From NCBI GenBank assembly GCA_041920565.1, contig JBHGXS010000071.1:9611-73610 (forward strand): DNA of 64,000 nucleotides. The letters run 5' to 3'. The notes under the pieces are model-generated. The model was given only the letters and a program-made list of their open reading frames with translations, had not been told where the DNA came from and did no database searches. The translations under genes and the position numbers were made by a program. This DNA comes from JAGHKQ01 sp041920565 (lineage in GTDB: Bacteria; Bacillota; Bacilli; Bacillales; Bacillaceae_G). Shown in pieces: positions 40,948-49,943 of this stretch. Each line of letters starts with the position of its first letter. The stretch's first letter is position 1.

Positions 40948-42972
40948 CTATTTAATTTTGATGATGCCCTTTTGTCCTTTTTCAACATTGTTCTCTGCTT
41001 CAAGCACAACCTGTTGTCCTTCAGACAAGTTTGTAAATACAATTGGCGTGATAACAGATGGAGCATTGTTTTTCACAAAGTCTAAATCTACTTTCATTAA
41101 CGGCTGACCTTGTGTTACTTTGTCGCCTTGTGCTACGAACACTTCAAAGCCTTGGCCGTTTAATTTCACTGTATCGATACCGAAGTGGATTAAAATCTCA
41201 CGGCCGCCTGCAGATTGGATGCCTATTGCATGTTTTGTTGGGAATACGTTCACGATTTCACCGTCTACCGGAGATACTACTGTACCGTCCGTCGGCTCAA
41301 TCGCAAAACCGTCACCCATCATTTTGCCAGAGAATACTTGATCCGGTACTTCTGTAATTGGTAACAACTTACCTTCGATTGGAGAAGCGATCACTTCTTC
41401 TGCTTTTACTTCAACAGGAGCTGCCGCTTTTGGCGTTTCCTTCACGATAGTAGGCGTTTTTCCTTTCATGATGTCATGAATTTGGGATTTCAATGTATCG
41501 GATTTTGGTCCGAAGATCGCTTGGATATTGTTGCCCACTTCAAGAACGCCGGCTGCACCAAGTTCTTTTAAGCGTGCTTTGTTAACTTCTTTTTGATCTT
41601 TTACTTGTACACGTAAACGAGTGATACAAGCGTCTAATGAACTGATGTTTTCTTTTCCGCCAAGAGCTGCAAGAATTTCATGAGGAAGCTCTCCTGCATC
41701 AACTGCAGCGCCTTCTTCATCATTATCTGCCATAACCTCACGGCCCGGAGTCATAAGATTCCATTTGCGGATTGCGAAGCGGAAACCAAAGTAGTAAATC
41801 ACTGCGAATACTAAACCTACAACTGGCACCCACCACCATGCAGTGCGGTTAGGAAGTACCCCGAATAATAGGAAGTCAATCAGACCGCCTGAGAATGTCA
41901 TCCCGATTTTTACGTTTAACAATTGCATCGTCATGAAAGAAAGACCTGCAAAAATCGTGTGAATACCGAACAATACTGGTGCTACGAATAAGAATGAGAA
42001 TTCAATCGGCTCAGTGATACCCGTTAAGAACGATGTTAATGCTGCAGAACCTAAAATACCTGCTGCTAACGTCTTGTTTTCCGGACGAGCTTCATGGTAC
42101 ATCGCTAATGCTGCTGCCGGAAGACCGAACATCATGAACGGGAATTTCCCTACCATGAACGTACCTGCTGTTAATTCAACGCCGTCTTTTAATTGAGCAA
42201 AGAAGATTTTTTGATCACCGCGGATGATATTTCCTGCTTTATCTGTGTACTCTCCGAATTCAAACCAGAATGGAGCATAGAAAATATGGTGCAAACCAAA
42301 CGGAATGAGAGCGCGCTCAATTACACCAAAGATAAATGCTGATAGTGTTAAGTTCGCGTTAACCATGTTATGAGAAAATGCATTTAGACCTGCTTGAACA
42401 GGCGGCCAGATGAAGCACATCACGATACCAAGCAATAGCGCAAATGTTGCAGTTGCGATCGGAACGAAGCGCTTCCCTGCAAAGAAACCTAAATAAGAAG
42501 GCAATTCAATATTGAAATATTTTTTATAGCAATACGCTGCCAAAATACCGACGATAATACCGCCAAATACCCCTGTTTGCAATGTTGGAATGCCAACCAC
42601 GTTCGCAAACGATGGGTCTTTTCCAATCATGTCCGGTGTCACAGCTTTGAATACGCTCATCGTTTTGTTCATGATCAAGAAACCAACGATGGCCGCAAGA
42701 CCTGCAACTCCGTCTCCTCCTGCTAATCCTACTGCTACCCCGACTGCAAATAATAATGCAAGGTTACCAAAAATAATGTCACCGGATTGTTCCATAACTT
42801 TAGCAACCAGTACAAACCATTCTGCTTTTAATGCAGGAATGCGGTCTGTAAGAGCTGGGTTTTGGAACGCGTTACCTAATGCAAGTAAAATACCTGCTGC
42901 CGGCAAAATCGCAACCGGAAGCATTAAAGCTTTACCGACTTTTTGAAGAACACCAAAGATTTTCTTGAACAT
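40948..42972 (-). CDS. ptsG: PTS glucose-specific EIICBA
   Basis: This 674-residue glucose permease-kinase starts MFKKIFGVLQKVGKALMLPV after AAAGGGAGG; the longer frame was rejected. Order: EIIC membrane domain (about 1-410, ten helices, GITEPIEFSFLFVAP loop near 325), EIIB (about 430-510, phospho-Cys in SLDACITRLRVQV), a linker, and EIIA (about 530-674, phospho-His in EILIHFGIDTVKLNG). It imports and phosphorylates glucose. Its leader has a GlcT antiterminator target and an overlapping terminator. Confidence 0.97.
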   Translation of the reverse strand: MFKKIFGVLQKVGKALMLPVAILPAAGILLALGNAFQNPALTDRIPALKAEWFVLVAKVMEQSGDIIFGNLALLFAVGVAVGLAGGDGVAGLAAIVGFLIMNKTMSVFKAVTPDMIGKDPSFANVVGIPTLQTGVFGGIIVGILAAYCYKKYFNIELPSYLGFFAGKRFVPIATATFALLLGIVMCFIWPPVQAGLNAFSHNMVNANLTLSAFIFGVIERALIPFGLHHIFYAPFWFEFGEYTDKAGNIIRGDQKIFFAQLKDGVELTAGTFMVGKFPFMMFGLPAAALAMYHEARPENKTLAAGILGSAALTSFLTGITEPIEFSFLFVAPVLFGIHTIFAGLSFMTMQLLNVKIGMTFSGGLIDFLLFGVLPNRTAWWWVPVVGLVFAVIYYFGFRFAIRKWNLMTPGREVMADNDEEGAAVDAGELPHEILAALGGKENISSLDACITRLRVQVKDQKEVNKARLKELGAAGVLEVGNNIQAIFGPKSDTLKSQIHDIMKGKTPTIVKETPKAAAPVEVKAEEVIASPIEGKLLPITEVPDQVFSGKMMGDGFAIEPTDGTVVSPVDGEIVNVFPTKHAIGIQSAGGREILIHFGIDTVKLNGQGFEVFVAQGDKVTQGQPLMKVDLDFVKNNAPSVITPIVFTNLSEGQQVVLEAENNVEKGQKGIIKIK

Positions 42973-43035
42973 TTGGGTCTTCCTCCCTTTCGTTTTAGTT
43001 TTTATCTTGATCAAGTGCTTTCGACAAACAAAAAA

Positions 43036-43120
43036 GCATGAGCAAAAAAGGGCAGAATTATAGCTATCAAAGGATATTGTATCCTAAAGCTATCATTCAA
43101 TACCTCTTCTTCACTCATGC
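43036..43120 (-). terminator. Conditional terminator in the ptsG leader
   Basis: GCATGAG (43120-43114 on the minus strand) pairs with CTCATGC (43042-43036) followed by six Ts; the intervening bases form a further hairpin. Its 5' arm overlaps the antiterminator target, so the two structures are mutually exclusive. Confidence 0.75.
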
Positions 43121-43140
43121 CTGATCGAATCAGTAACACG
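43112..43140 (-). promoter_or_regulatory. Ribonucleic antiterminator (RAT) bound by GlcT
   Basis: The transcript reads CGTGTTACTGATTCGATCAG then GCATGAGTG, essentially the known B. subtilis ptsG RAT. GlcT binding here prevents the overlapping terminator and lets ptsG be transcribed when glucose is present. Confidence 0.9.
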
Positions 43141-43179
43141 TTAAGAATGAGTTATTAAATTAGCGCGACATAAAGATTT

Positions 43180-43193
43180 AGAAAACGATTTCT
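43180..43193. promoter_or_regulatory. cre-like palindrome upstream of ptsG
   Basis: AGAAAACGATTTCT fits the CcpA cre consensus TGWAANCGNTNWCA except at its two end bases. Weak candidate for catabolite control. Confidence 0.3.
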
Positions 43194-43307
43194 TTTTCTC
43201 GATTTCGAAATTTGTCGAAAGAACTATCCATCAGTGATTATCATTATACACAGCCAATGTAAGCGATTCAATACCTTTTTTAAATTTTTTATTTTTTGAT
43301 TTTTCGA

Positions 43308-43337
43308 CAAAAAAAGGAACAGCTTTATACTGTTTCC
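43308..43337 (-). terminator. Terminator of glcT
   Basis: GGAAACAG / CTGTTCC hairpin with one bulge and seven Ts, overlapping the glcT stop. Confidence 0.75.
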
Positions 43338-44188
43338 TCCACCTCAACCTTGCTTTGCACCAATCGCTGCAAATGCATTGTTAAATATACCGTTTCCGCT
43401 TCATATACCGGCTTTTGCAGTTGCTTTTGCATCACTTTTACAAGCTTCCAAGCCAAATTATAGCAAACCGGATATTCTTCTTTTAAAATTTCTGCAAACC
43501 GTTTCGGTTCTTCAACAGCCTCTCCGCTTTTCACACGTTCAATGGCAAAATGAAGATGACGGACGAGACGTAAGAAATGAATGCTTTCTTTGTCCAATTC
43601 AATCTCCAATTCATCTTCAATCAATGAAATGAGATGTCCGATCAACCGTGAATTTTGATTGACAGCAGCTAATTCGGAATCGGTTACAGAACTGTATATA
43701 TGCAAGGCAATGAACCCGATTTCTCCTTCGGGCAGCGCGATGTTCAATCGTTTATTAATAAAGTCTACTACTTCAGCAGCAATTTTATATTCTTCAGGAT
43801 ACAACGCCTTCGTTTCCAACAGAAACGGGTTATCAATCGCAAAACCTTGCTTCAATCTCTTAATCGCAAAGGCAATATGGTCTGTGAGGGCAACGTGAAT
43901 GTGCTCGTTTAGCGGCGACTTGACATGGCTTTGGATGTGCAATAGCACATCGTTCATGACCTCGATGAGCCGTTCGCTCACATGTGGAACAAGCATCTTA
44001 TATTGTTCTCGCTCCCGTTCGTTTTTCAGCACAAACATTTTTTCCACAAGTTCTCCGGACAGCATGTCCTTGGCTTTGCGGCCGAAGCCGATTCCTCTGC
44101 CGATGACTACCACCTCTCCATGCTCCGGATGTGATGCGATAATAACGTTATTATTTAATGCTTTTTTAACCTCAAGGCTGTCTCTCAT
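43325..44188 (-). CDS. glcT: BglG-type transcriptional antiterminator GlcT
   Basis: GlcT (287 aa) has an N-terminal RNA-binding CAT domain (VKKALNNNVIIASHPEHGEV, VIGRGIGFGRKAKD, about 6-40) and two PRD domains with regulatory histidines (LNEHIHVALTDHIAFAIKRL about 93-112; HFLRLVRHLHFAIERV about 204-219). EII-Glc phosphorylates it when glucose is absent, inactivating it. It sits just upstream of its target ptsG, whose leader carries the matching RAT. AAGGTGGGGTGTT precedes the ATG. Confidence 0.95.
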   Translation of the reverse strand: MRDSLEVKKALNNNVIIASHPEHGEVVVIGRGIGFGRKAKDMLSGELVEKMFVLKNEREREQYKMLVPHVSERLIEVMNDVLLHIQSHVKSPLNEHIHVALTDHIAFAIKRLKQGFAIDNPFLLETKALYPEEYKIAAEVVDFINKRLNIALPEGEIGFIALHIYSSVTDSELAAVNQNSRLIGHLISLIEDELEIELDKESIHFLRLVRHLHFAIERVKSGEAVEEPKRFAEILKEEYPVCYNLAWKLVKVMQKQLQKPVYEAETVYLTMHLQRLVQSKVEVEETV

Positions 44189-44289
44189 AACACCCCACCT
44201 TTTTTACACGCCAGTTGATTTCAATCTTACAAAACGAGAATCGTTTTCGTCAATGAAAATAGTGTGCCATTTTTTCGAATTCTGATTCT

Positions 44290-44318
44290 TAGACAAACCT
44301 GGTCTAGACAATTATAAT
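44290..44318 (+). promoter_or_regulatory. Promoter for the Cof-type phosphatase gene
   Basis: TAGACA, 17-base spacer, TATAAT, about 58 bases before the gene. The HutC-type operator fills the spacer. Confidence 0.6.
44300..44311. promoter_or_regulatory. HutC-type (NagR-like) operator between glcT and the Cof phosphatase
   Basis: TGGTCTAGACAA holds GTCTAGAC, an exact match to the GTMTAKAC core, placed between the -35 and -10 of the rightward promoter where a bound repressor should block transcription. Confidence 0.5.
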
Positions 44319-44375
44319 GAGAGAGTATTTTTGCCAAGATAACATATAAAAAATGTCGGAGGGAGTCAATGCGAG

Positions 44376-45182
44376 ATGATTAAAATGTTTGTCAGCGACA
44401 TAGACGGAACTATGATGCAGCACGGAGGATTAATTGACAAGAACGATGTAGAAGCATTAAAACAGATGAGCGAAGAAGGCGTCATCCTTTGCTTCGCATC
44501 CGGCCGATTGGATAATGAAATCGTCGAGTTAATGAAGGATGTCGGCAACCGCTTCCACCGCATCAGCATCAACGGAGGCTTTATTTATACAAATCAAAAT
44601 AAGCTCCTTTACTCTGCTTCCTTTGATCCTGCTATTTTACCGGAGTTATATCAAATGACAAGAACAGGCAGATTTCTTTCTTATGTCAGCGATGAGCATG
44701 ATTACTATATTGAGAAAAAAACATCCGAAGTACTAGAATTAGAGCAGCGAGCAACAATGAAGTCCATCGAAGAACCTCAGCTTGCCGAAAAAATCGGCAA
44801 AACATTGTTCCCGAATAAGTTCAGCATCGGCGGTCTTCAAGAAGATCTATTAGAGCTGCAAAAAGAGGTGGAAGCAAAATTTAAAGGCCGTGTCAATACA
44901 TTTATTTCAGCGGAACAGTGCTTGGATATCATGCCGGCGAACGTAAGCAAAGGGGCTGCCATCTCCGTCTTATTAAAAGAGCACGGTGTCAAGCCCGAAG
45001 AAATGGCATGCATCGGCGATTCATACAATGACATCTCCATGTTCAGTTTGACTCCGCACAGCTTTGCGATGATGATTGCGGACGATGCGGTAAAGCAGCA
45101 TGCAAAACACGTTGTCAATACTGTAAAAGAAGCCGTCGACTATGTAAGAAACTATAATAAAAAAATACAAGCAGCTCATTAA
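44376..45182 (+). CDS. Cof-type HAD-IIB phosphatase (YkrA-like)
   Basis: This 268-residue HAD phosphatase has a C2 cap. Motifs: SDIDGTM (residues 7-13), ASGR motif II (about 42-45), Lys in NVSKGAAISVLL (about 190-201) and GDSYNDISMF (about 213-222). Cof/YkrA-type enzymes dephosphorylate sugar phosphates or flavin/pyridoxal phosphates. The promoter with a NagR-like site hints at a link to amino-sugar phosphate detoxification, which is inference. Confidence 0.8.
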   Translation: MIKMFVSDIDGTMMQHGGLIDKNDVEALKQMSEEGVILCFASGRLDNEIVELMKDVGNRFHRISINGGFIYTNQNKLLYSASFDPAILPELYQMTRTGRFLSYVSDEHDYYIEKKTSEVLELEQRATMKSIEEPQLAEKIGKTLFPNKFSIGGLQEDLLELQKEVEAKFKGRVNTFISAEQCLDIMPANVSKGAAISVLLKEHGVKPEEMACIGDSYNDISMFSLTPHSFAMMIADDAVKQHAKHVVNTVKEAVDYVRNYNKKIQAAH

Positions 45183-45188
45183 GCTGGG

Positions 45189-45224
45189 AAACACTATTGA
45201 ATAGTTGTTCAATAGTGTTTTTTA
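45189..45224 (+). terminator. Rho-independent terminator
   Basis: AAACACTATTGAA / TTCAATAGTGTTT stem with a T run. Confidence 0.9.
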
Positions 45225-45278
45225 TAAAAATTGCTAAATTTTAGTCATAATGAATTTCATCTAGAAAGGCATGGTCGT

Positions 45279-46010
45279 ATGGAATCAGCAATTATCGGCA
45301 GCATCATATCAGCAATGGCAACAGGCGCAGGTGCCATCCCCATTTTATTTTTACGCAACGTGACTCATCGACTGCATGATATTTTGTTAGCATATACAGC
45401 AGGAATAATGGTGTCAGCTTCCATGTTCGGATTAATACCGGAAGCTTTGGGACAATCCAACTTAACTGTGTTTACAATCGGCATTACACTCGGTACATTG
45501 ACACTCTTGGCATTGGAGTTTGTTCTCCCTCATGTTGAGATCGAAGAATCACGGTTTACAGAAGGCATTGAAGAAAAAGCGATGCTTGTCATTGCAGCTA
45601 TCACCCTTCACAATTTACCAGAAGGACTGTCAGTCGGAGTCAGCTATGCAAGTGACAATCAATCGTTAGGAGGACTCATCGCCTTTGCCATCGGCATACA
45701 AAACGCACCAGAAGGCTTTCTCGTGGCTTTATTTTTAGTCAATCAAAATATCGGCAAATGGAAGGCGCTTGGGTTGGCTACATTAACAGGAGCAGTTGAA
45801 ATCATTACTTCTCTGTTAGGGTACTTCGCAAGCAGCTACGTCAGCAGCCTGGTTCCATACGGATTGTCATTTGCAGCAGGAGCCATGCTGTTTATCGTAT
45901 ATAAGGAGTTGATTCCCGAAAGTCACGGAGACGGCAACGCCAGAACTGCCACCGTTTCCTTTATCATCGGGATTGTGACCATGATTTATTTATTGACGTT
46001 ATTCAGTTAA
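45279..46010 (+). CDS. ZIP-family metal transporter
   Basis: This 243-residue protein has eight membrane segments and the paired ZIP metal-site motifs TLHNLPEGLSVGVSY (about 129-143) and IQNAPEGFLVALFLV (about 158-172). It imports zinc or another divalent cation. GAAAGG before the ATG selects this start over a longer frame. It has no regulator nearby and no clear terminator after it. Confidence 0.9.
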   Translation: MESAIIGSIISAMATGAGAIPILFLRNVTHRLHDILLAYTAGIMVSASMFGLIPEALGQSNLTVFTIGITLGTLTLLALEFVLPHVEIEESRFTEGIEEKAMLVIAAITLHNLPEGLSVGVSYASDNQSLGGLIAFAIGIQNAPEGFLVALFLVNQNIGKWKALGLATLTGAVEIITSLLGYFASSYVSSLVPYGLSFAAGAMLFIVYKELIPESHGDGNARTATVSFIIGIVTMIYLLTLFS

Positions 46011-46143
46011 AGGACAGCGAATGCCTTCCCTTTTATTTTGGAAAAATAGTATATTTTTTCTAATTTGACTCACTCTAAACGATTAGGTAAAGAGTGGGTG
46101 TCCCTGAACGCCTGTATGGAAGAAAAAGACATTTTTGCAAATG

Positions 46144-46172
46144 AAAAAGAGCCTGCGGATGCCGGCTCTTTT
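46144..46172 (-). terminator. Terminator of the nagA-nagB-nagR operon
   Basis: AAAAGAGCC / GGCTCTTTT stem overlapping the nagR stop, T run on the minus strand. Confidence 0.85.
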
Positions 46173-46902
46173 ACTTGTTCCGATTAATTGTTGTGATGAA
46201 CTTATACCGGTCGCCGCGGTAAATACATTTTACGTACTCAAGCGGCAAGTCGCCGACTGCGTAGGACACCTGCTCTACGACAAGAACAGGAGCTTTTTTG
46301 TTGATGTTTAAATACCATGCTTCATCTTCCGTTGCAACAGACGCTTCAATCGTTTGTGTTGCGCGGGTGAGCTTATAGCCTAAATTTTGCTCCAAATGCT
46401 CATACAAAGAATACTGCAAAATTTCTTCGTTAATGCCTTTTACTAAAGACGGCGATAAATACGTTGTTTCGAGTGCAATCGGCTCCTCATCAGCCAAGCG
46501 GATACGGCGCACCTCGTAAACTGGGCTTCCTTCTTCCAGCTGCAGCTTCTGTGCTACTTTAGCCGTGGCGGAAACAATTTGAAAGCTCAGCAGCTCACTG
46601 CTCGGCCGTAATCCCCGTGCCAGCATATCTTCTGTAAAGCCAGTCATGCTTTGCAGCTTTTGCTCTACCTTCGGCAATTGCACAAACGTCCCGATTCCGC
46701 GCTTTCGATGCAAATAACCTTGCTCCACCAAGTTATTAATGGCTTGACGAATCGTCATGCGGCTTACTTCAAATTGTTCGCACAGCTCGTTTTCAGACGG
46801 GATTTTATCTCCCGGTTTCAGCTTCCCTTCGTCAATGCGAGTTTTAACCCATTCTTGAATTTGATAATAAATCGGAAATGGAGAATGCTTATCTATGCTC
46901 AT
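46171..46902 (-). CDS. nagR: GntR/HutC-family repressor NagR (YvoA)
   Basis: NagR (243 aa) has an N-terminal winged helix (PIYYQIQEWVKTRIDEGKLK, then IPSENELCEQFEVSRMTIRQ AINNLV, about 10-60) and a C-terminal UTRA domain with VYEVRRIRLADEEPIALETT. In B. subtilis it represses nag genes and is released by glucosamine-6-phosphate or N-acetylglucosamine-6-phosphate. It is the last gene of nagA-nagB-nagR and overlaps nagB by 14 bases. Candidate operators lie at nagA, ptsH and the Cof phosphatase. Confidence 0.93.
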   Translation of the reverse strand: MSIDKHSPFPIYYQIQEWVKTRIDEGKLKPGDKIPSENELCEQFEVSRMTIRQAINNLVEQGYLHRKRGIGTFVQLPKVEQKLQSMTGFTEDMLARGLRPSSELLSFQIVSATAKVAQKLQLEEGSPVYEVRRIRLADEEPIALETTYLSPSLVKGINEEILQYSLYEHLEQNLGYKLTRATQTIEASVATEDEAWYLNINKKAPVLVVEQVSYAVGDLPLEYVKCIYRGDRYKFITTINRNK

Positions 46903-47620
46903 TCAAACTCTCCTTACTGCATAAAGATAGTGCTTTCTCATCTGCGATAATTGTTACATTCGGGTGGCGCTGCAATACAGTTGCCGGACAATCTTCGCTC
47001 ACTTCACCTTCAATCATTTGTTTTACTGCTTCTGCCTTTTTTGAGCCCATCGATACAAGCAAAATTTGCTTTGCTTTCATGATGGAAGCAATCCCCATTG
47101 TAATCGCATGAGTCGGTACATTCTCATCATGCTCAAAGAAGCGGCGGTTTGCTTGACGAGTTGATTCTGTCAACTCGACAATATGTGTCGTAGATTCAAA
47201 CGGCGTTCCCGGTTCATTAAATCCGATATGGCCGTTCTCACCAATTCCTAAAATTTGCAAATCTACTTGGTGCGTATCGACGATATTTTCGTATCGCTTG
47301 CACTCCGTTTCTAAATCTTCTGCCATGCCGTCTGGCACGAACGTTTCTTTAAACGGAAGATGATCAAACAATTGCTCCTTCATAAAATAATGGTAGCTGT
47401 TTTTATCTTCGTAAGGTAAGTTTACGTATTCATCTAAGTTTACAGTCGTAACATGACTTGTATCCAGCTTGTTTTCACGCATAAGAGCATAAATGCCGAG
47501 CGGTGAACTGCCTGTAGCCATACCTAATGTAACATTGTCCTTTGATTGTACCACGTTTTTAATGATTTCGTATCCTGCTTTTGCCAACTCTTGCTGATTT
47601 TTTACTACAATAATGTTCAT
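46889..47620 (-). CDS. nagB: Glucosamine-6-phosphate deaminase
   Basis: NagB (243 aa) converts glucosamine-6-phosphate to fructose-6-phosphate and ammonia. Signatures: LGMATGSSPLGIYALM (about 33-48), VNLDEYVNLPYEDKNSY with the catalytic Asp, and GIGENGHIGFNEPGTPF with His (about 127-143). The short length matches the Bacillus form without the allosteric C-terminal tail. Overlaps nagA by 4 bases and nagR by 14. Confidence 0.97.
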   Translation of the reverse strand: MNIIVVKNQQELAKAGYEIIKNVVQSKDNVTLGMATGSSPLGIYALMRENKLDTSHVTTVNLDEYVNLPYEDKNSYHYFMKEQLFDHLPFKETFVPDGMAEDLETECKRYENIVDTHQVDLQILGIGENGHIGFNEPGTPFESTTHIVELTESTRQANRRFFEHDENVPTHAITMGIASIMKAKQILLVSMGSKKAEAVKQMIEGEVSEDCPATVLQRHPNVTIIADEKALSLCSKESLNEHR

Positions 47621-48762
47621 GCTAACACCTCATTCATATGTTTTCCTAAACGGATTGTATCTTTCACATGCAAATCTTGTGACATGACTACAAAATCTGC
47701 GTCTTTTCCAGGCTTTAACGCACCTTTATTAATAAGCCCAAATTCTTCAGCTTGGTTCACAGAAGTCATTAATACTGCATCCTCAATAGAACATCCCGTA
47801 AATGTAATCACATTTCGGAAAGCCGCATCCATCGTTAAAATACTTCCTGCCAATGTTCCATCTTCTAAACGTGCGCTTCCTTCTTTCACGTATACGGGCT
47901 GTCCGCCAAGCTCATACGTACCGTCTTCCAATCCTTTCGCACGCATCGCATCCGTAATCACGCTTACCTTTTTCGGGCCTTTCAGCATATAAGCCAGCTT
48001 CACCATATCGGGGTGAATATGAATCCCGTCCGTAATCATTTCTACCATAACATCCGGGTTCAGCAATACATGACCGACAACGCCCGGTTCACGGTGATGC
48101 AGCCCCCTCATTTGGTTATATAAATGAGTGGCATGTGTGATATTGCGTCCTTCAAAATCATCCGCATAAGCATCCGTGTGACCGCATGATCCGATTACAC
48201 CCGTTTCTTGAAATACTCTCTCCAGTTGTTTTGCTCCCTCTTCCTCCGGAGCATACGTCACAAGCTTGATTAAGCTCCCGGACATCTCTTGCCACTTTTT
48301 AAATAACTCTACATCCGGTTGTACAATATGTTCTAGCGGTTGTGCACCGGCACGCTTTCTGGACACAAACGGACCTTCTAAATGAATGTATTCAAAGTGG
48401 GCCCCTTTTTCTTTTGCTTCTTTGGCCGCTTGTAACGCTTTTTCAATTGATTTATGAGCCTGTGTCATTGTGGTCGGGAAAAAAGTTGTGACGCCTTCTT
48501 TCATCAATTCATGACTTAATTTCACAAGTGCATCAGGATTTGCATCCATCACATCAATTGTATATCCACCATGAATGTGAATATCAATCATACCTGGGAT
48601 AATAATATCGCCTTGTACATCACGCACGTCTTCTTCTTCAATCGGTTTGTAATCTGCCATTAACCCCAGTTCCTGAATTTGGTCGGTATATCGGATAAAA
48701 CCGTTTTCAATTGTTTCTTTGCCAGTATAAATCGTCGCGTTAATAATCACCCTTGTACTCAT
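47617..48762 (-). CDS. nagA: N-acetylglucosamine-6-phosphate deacetylase
   Basis: NagA (381 aa) removes the acetyl group from GlcNAc-6-phosphate before NagB. It is an amidohydrolase: PGMIDIHIHGGYTIDVMDA (metal histidines, about 55-73), HLEGPFVSRKRAGAQ (about 126-140), GSCGHTDAYA, THLYNQMRGLHHREPG and VITDAMRAKG (catalytic Asp). GGAAGGATT precedes the ATG. First gene of nagABR; its promoter carries a NagR-type operator. Confidence 0.97.
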   Translation of the reverse strand: MSTRVIINATIYTGKETIENGFIRYTDQIQELGLMADYKPIEEEDVRDVQGDIIIPGMIDIHIHGGYTIDVMDANPDALVKLSHELMKEGVTTFFPTTMTQAHKSIEKALQAAKEAKEKGAHFEYIHLEGPFVSRKRAGAQPLEHIVQPDVELFKKWQEMSGSLIKLVTYAPEEEGAKQLERVFQETGVIGSCGHTDAYADDFEGRNITHATHLYNQMRGLHHREPGVVGHVLLNPDVMVEMITDGIHIHPDMVKLAYMLKGPKKVSVITDAMRAKGLEDGTYELGGQPVYVKEGSARLEDGTLAGSILTMDAAFRNVITFTGCSIEDAVLMTSVNQAEEFGLINKGALKPGKDADFVVMSQDLHVKDTIRLGKHMNEVLA

Positions 48763-48842
48763 CTTGAATTCAATCCTTCCTGGTCTATGATAGTTTTTTA
48801 GTTTATCCGTCTGTCATTCCATCATTGTTATTTTACAGTTCC

Positions 48843-48880
48843 ATCATAATATATATATGATTAGTTGTCTATACATTTGG
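48843..48880 (-). promoter_or_regulatory. nagA promoter with overlapping HutC-type (NagR) operator
   Basis: TAGACA and TATGAT are spaced by 17 bases on the minus strand. GTATAGAC (48867-48874), an exact GTMTAKAC core, overlaps the -35, so NagR binding would block polymerase. Confidence 0.65.
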
Positions 48881-48975
48881 TTGTTAATTTTTTATGGCAT
48901 ATTAATTTATTTAAAATAAAAAACCATATATAATAAAATTACAATATTTCCCTATAATAATTAAGGAGCTCTTAC

Positions 48976-49455
48976 ATGAATAAAACTTGGCTGCTCATTT
49001 TTTTAATACTTACAACGGGAGCTACGGCTTTCCTTTTAATCTCTCTTCCCTTCTCCTTTTTCAGCTTGAAACAAGAAAAACAGACACCAAAGTATGTACA
49101 TCATAATGAAAAGCTGCATAATGATATCCGCGAGGCGCATCAACTATTGAACCAATATGTTTGCTATCAATCAGAATCTGAATGGACAAAAGACTCATCT
49201 TTATGGAAAAAAAATGAAAGAAAATTACAGACCATTTCAAAAACGTTCTTAGTTCACTCCTCTCATGAAACAGACGAAGCCTTACAAACAGATCTGCAAC
49301 GTATTTCACGCTTGGCGGAGGAAGCATTGATAACGAAAAATATAGCCTTGCTCGTTCAGGTTCATCGCATGTCACATGATTTGGACATTCTGATGAACGG
49401 ATACGAAGAAACATTATGGCATGTAACAAAGCTGGAACAAAAAGAAGAGGCTTAA
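48976..49455 (+). CDS. Hypothetical membrane-anchored helical protein
   Basis: This 159-residue protein has one N-terminal membrane segment (WLLIFLILTTGATAFLLISL, about 4-23). A helical, charged outer domain follows (HNEKLHNDIREAHQLLNQYV, ISRLAEEALITKNIALLVQV). It is likely an extracytoplasmic helical bundle on a membrane anchor. TTAAGGAGCTCTTAC precedes the ATG. Family not recognised. Confidence 0.65.
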   Translation: MNKTWLLIFLILTTGATAFLLISLPFSFFSLKQEKQTPKYVHHNEKLHNDIREAHQLLNQYVCYQSESEWTKDSSLWKKNERKLQTISKTFLVHSSHETDEALQTDLQRISRLAEEALITKNIALLVQVHRMSHDLDILMNGYEETLWHVTKLEQKEEA

Positions 49456-49848
49456 GCGCCTCTTTTATGCTGAACAAGACAAAACCGATTTCCGTCCAAA
49501 TCTTCAAAGACCGTTTGGATGCCCCACTCTTCTTCAGTCGGCGGAGTAAGAAACTTCACTCCTTTTTCAAGCAGCGTTTTGTACTTGTCTGCAATATTGT
49601 TGGTTGTTAAGCAAATGAGCGGATTGTAGCCAATTGTGGCTAACATTTTTTCCGCTTCCTCTCGATCGTTCCATTTCAGCGGGTTATGCAAACAAATTTC
49701 CAAATTCGGCTGATCCTTTGGGTGATTCCAAATAATCCCCGAAGGCGTCATAGGTATGCTGCTTAAAGCCCAATATATCTGTATAAAACTTTAATGCCGC
49801 CAGCTCATCACGCACATAAACACCTACTACCGATACATTTGTAATCAT
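49452..49848 (-). pseudogene. Frameshifted VOC/glyoxalase-fold protein
   Basis: ATG 49848 behind GGGGGGAGGAAGAG starts MITNVSVVGVYVRDELAALK, FYTDILGFKQHTYDAFGDYL, a normal vicinal-oxygen-chelate start. Near 49740-49756 the frame shifts. NHPKDQPNLEICLHNPLKWN and VFEDLDGNRFCLVQHKRG continue in a second frame to a proper end. The two halves together make about 132 residues. One indel explains the break. Confidence 0.75.
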
Positions 49849-49943
49849 CTCTTCCTCCCCCCTAGAACTTCTTCCTGTTGTTAGTTCGCTCTATAGGAAA
49901 GCTATTCCTTCTCAAATCGTTCTGCAAAAACCTACATAGTTTG

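Noticed and set aside
46066..46100. Imperfect inverted repeat after the ZIP transporter gene
   Set aside because: The arms (CACTCT/AGAGTG) are short and there is no T run, so it was not called a terminator.
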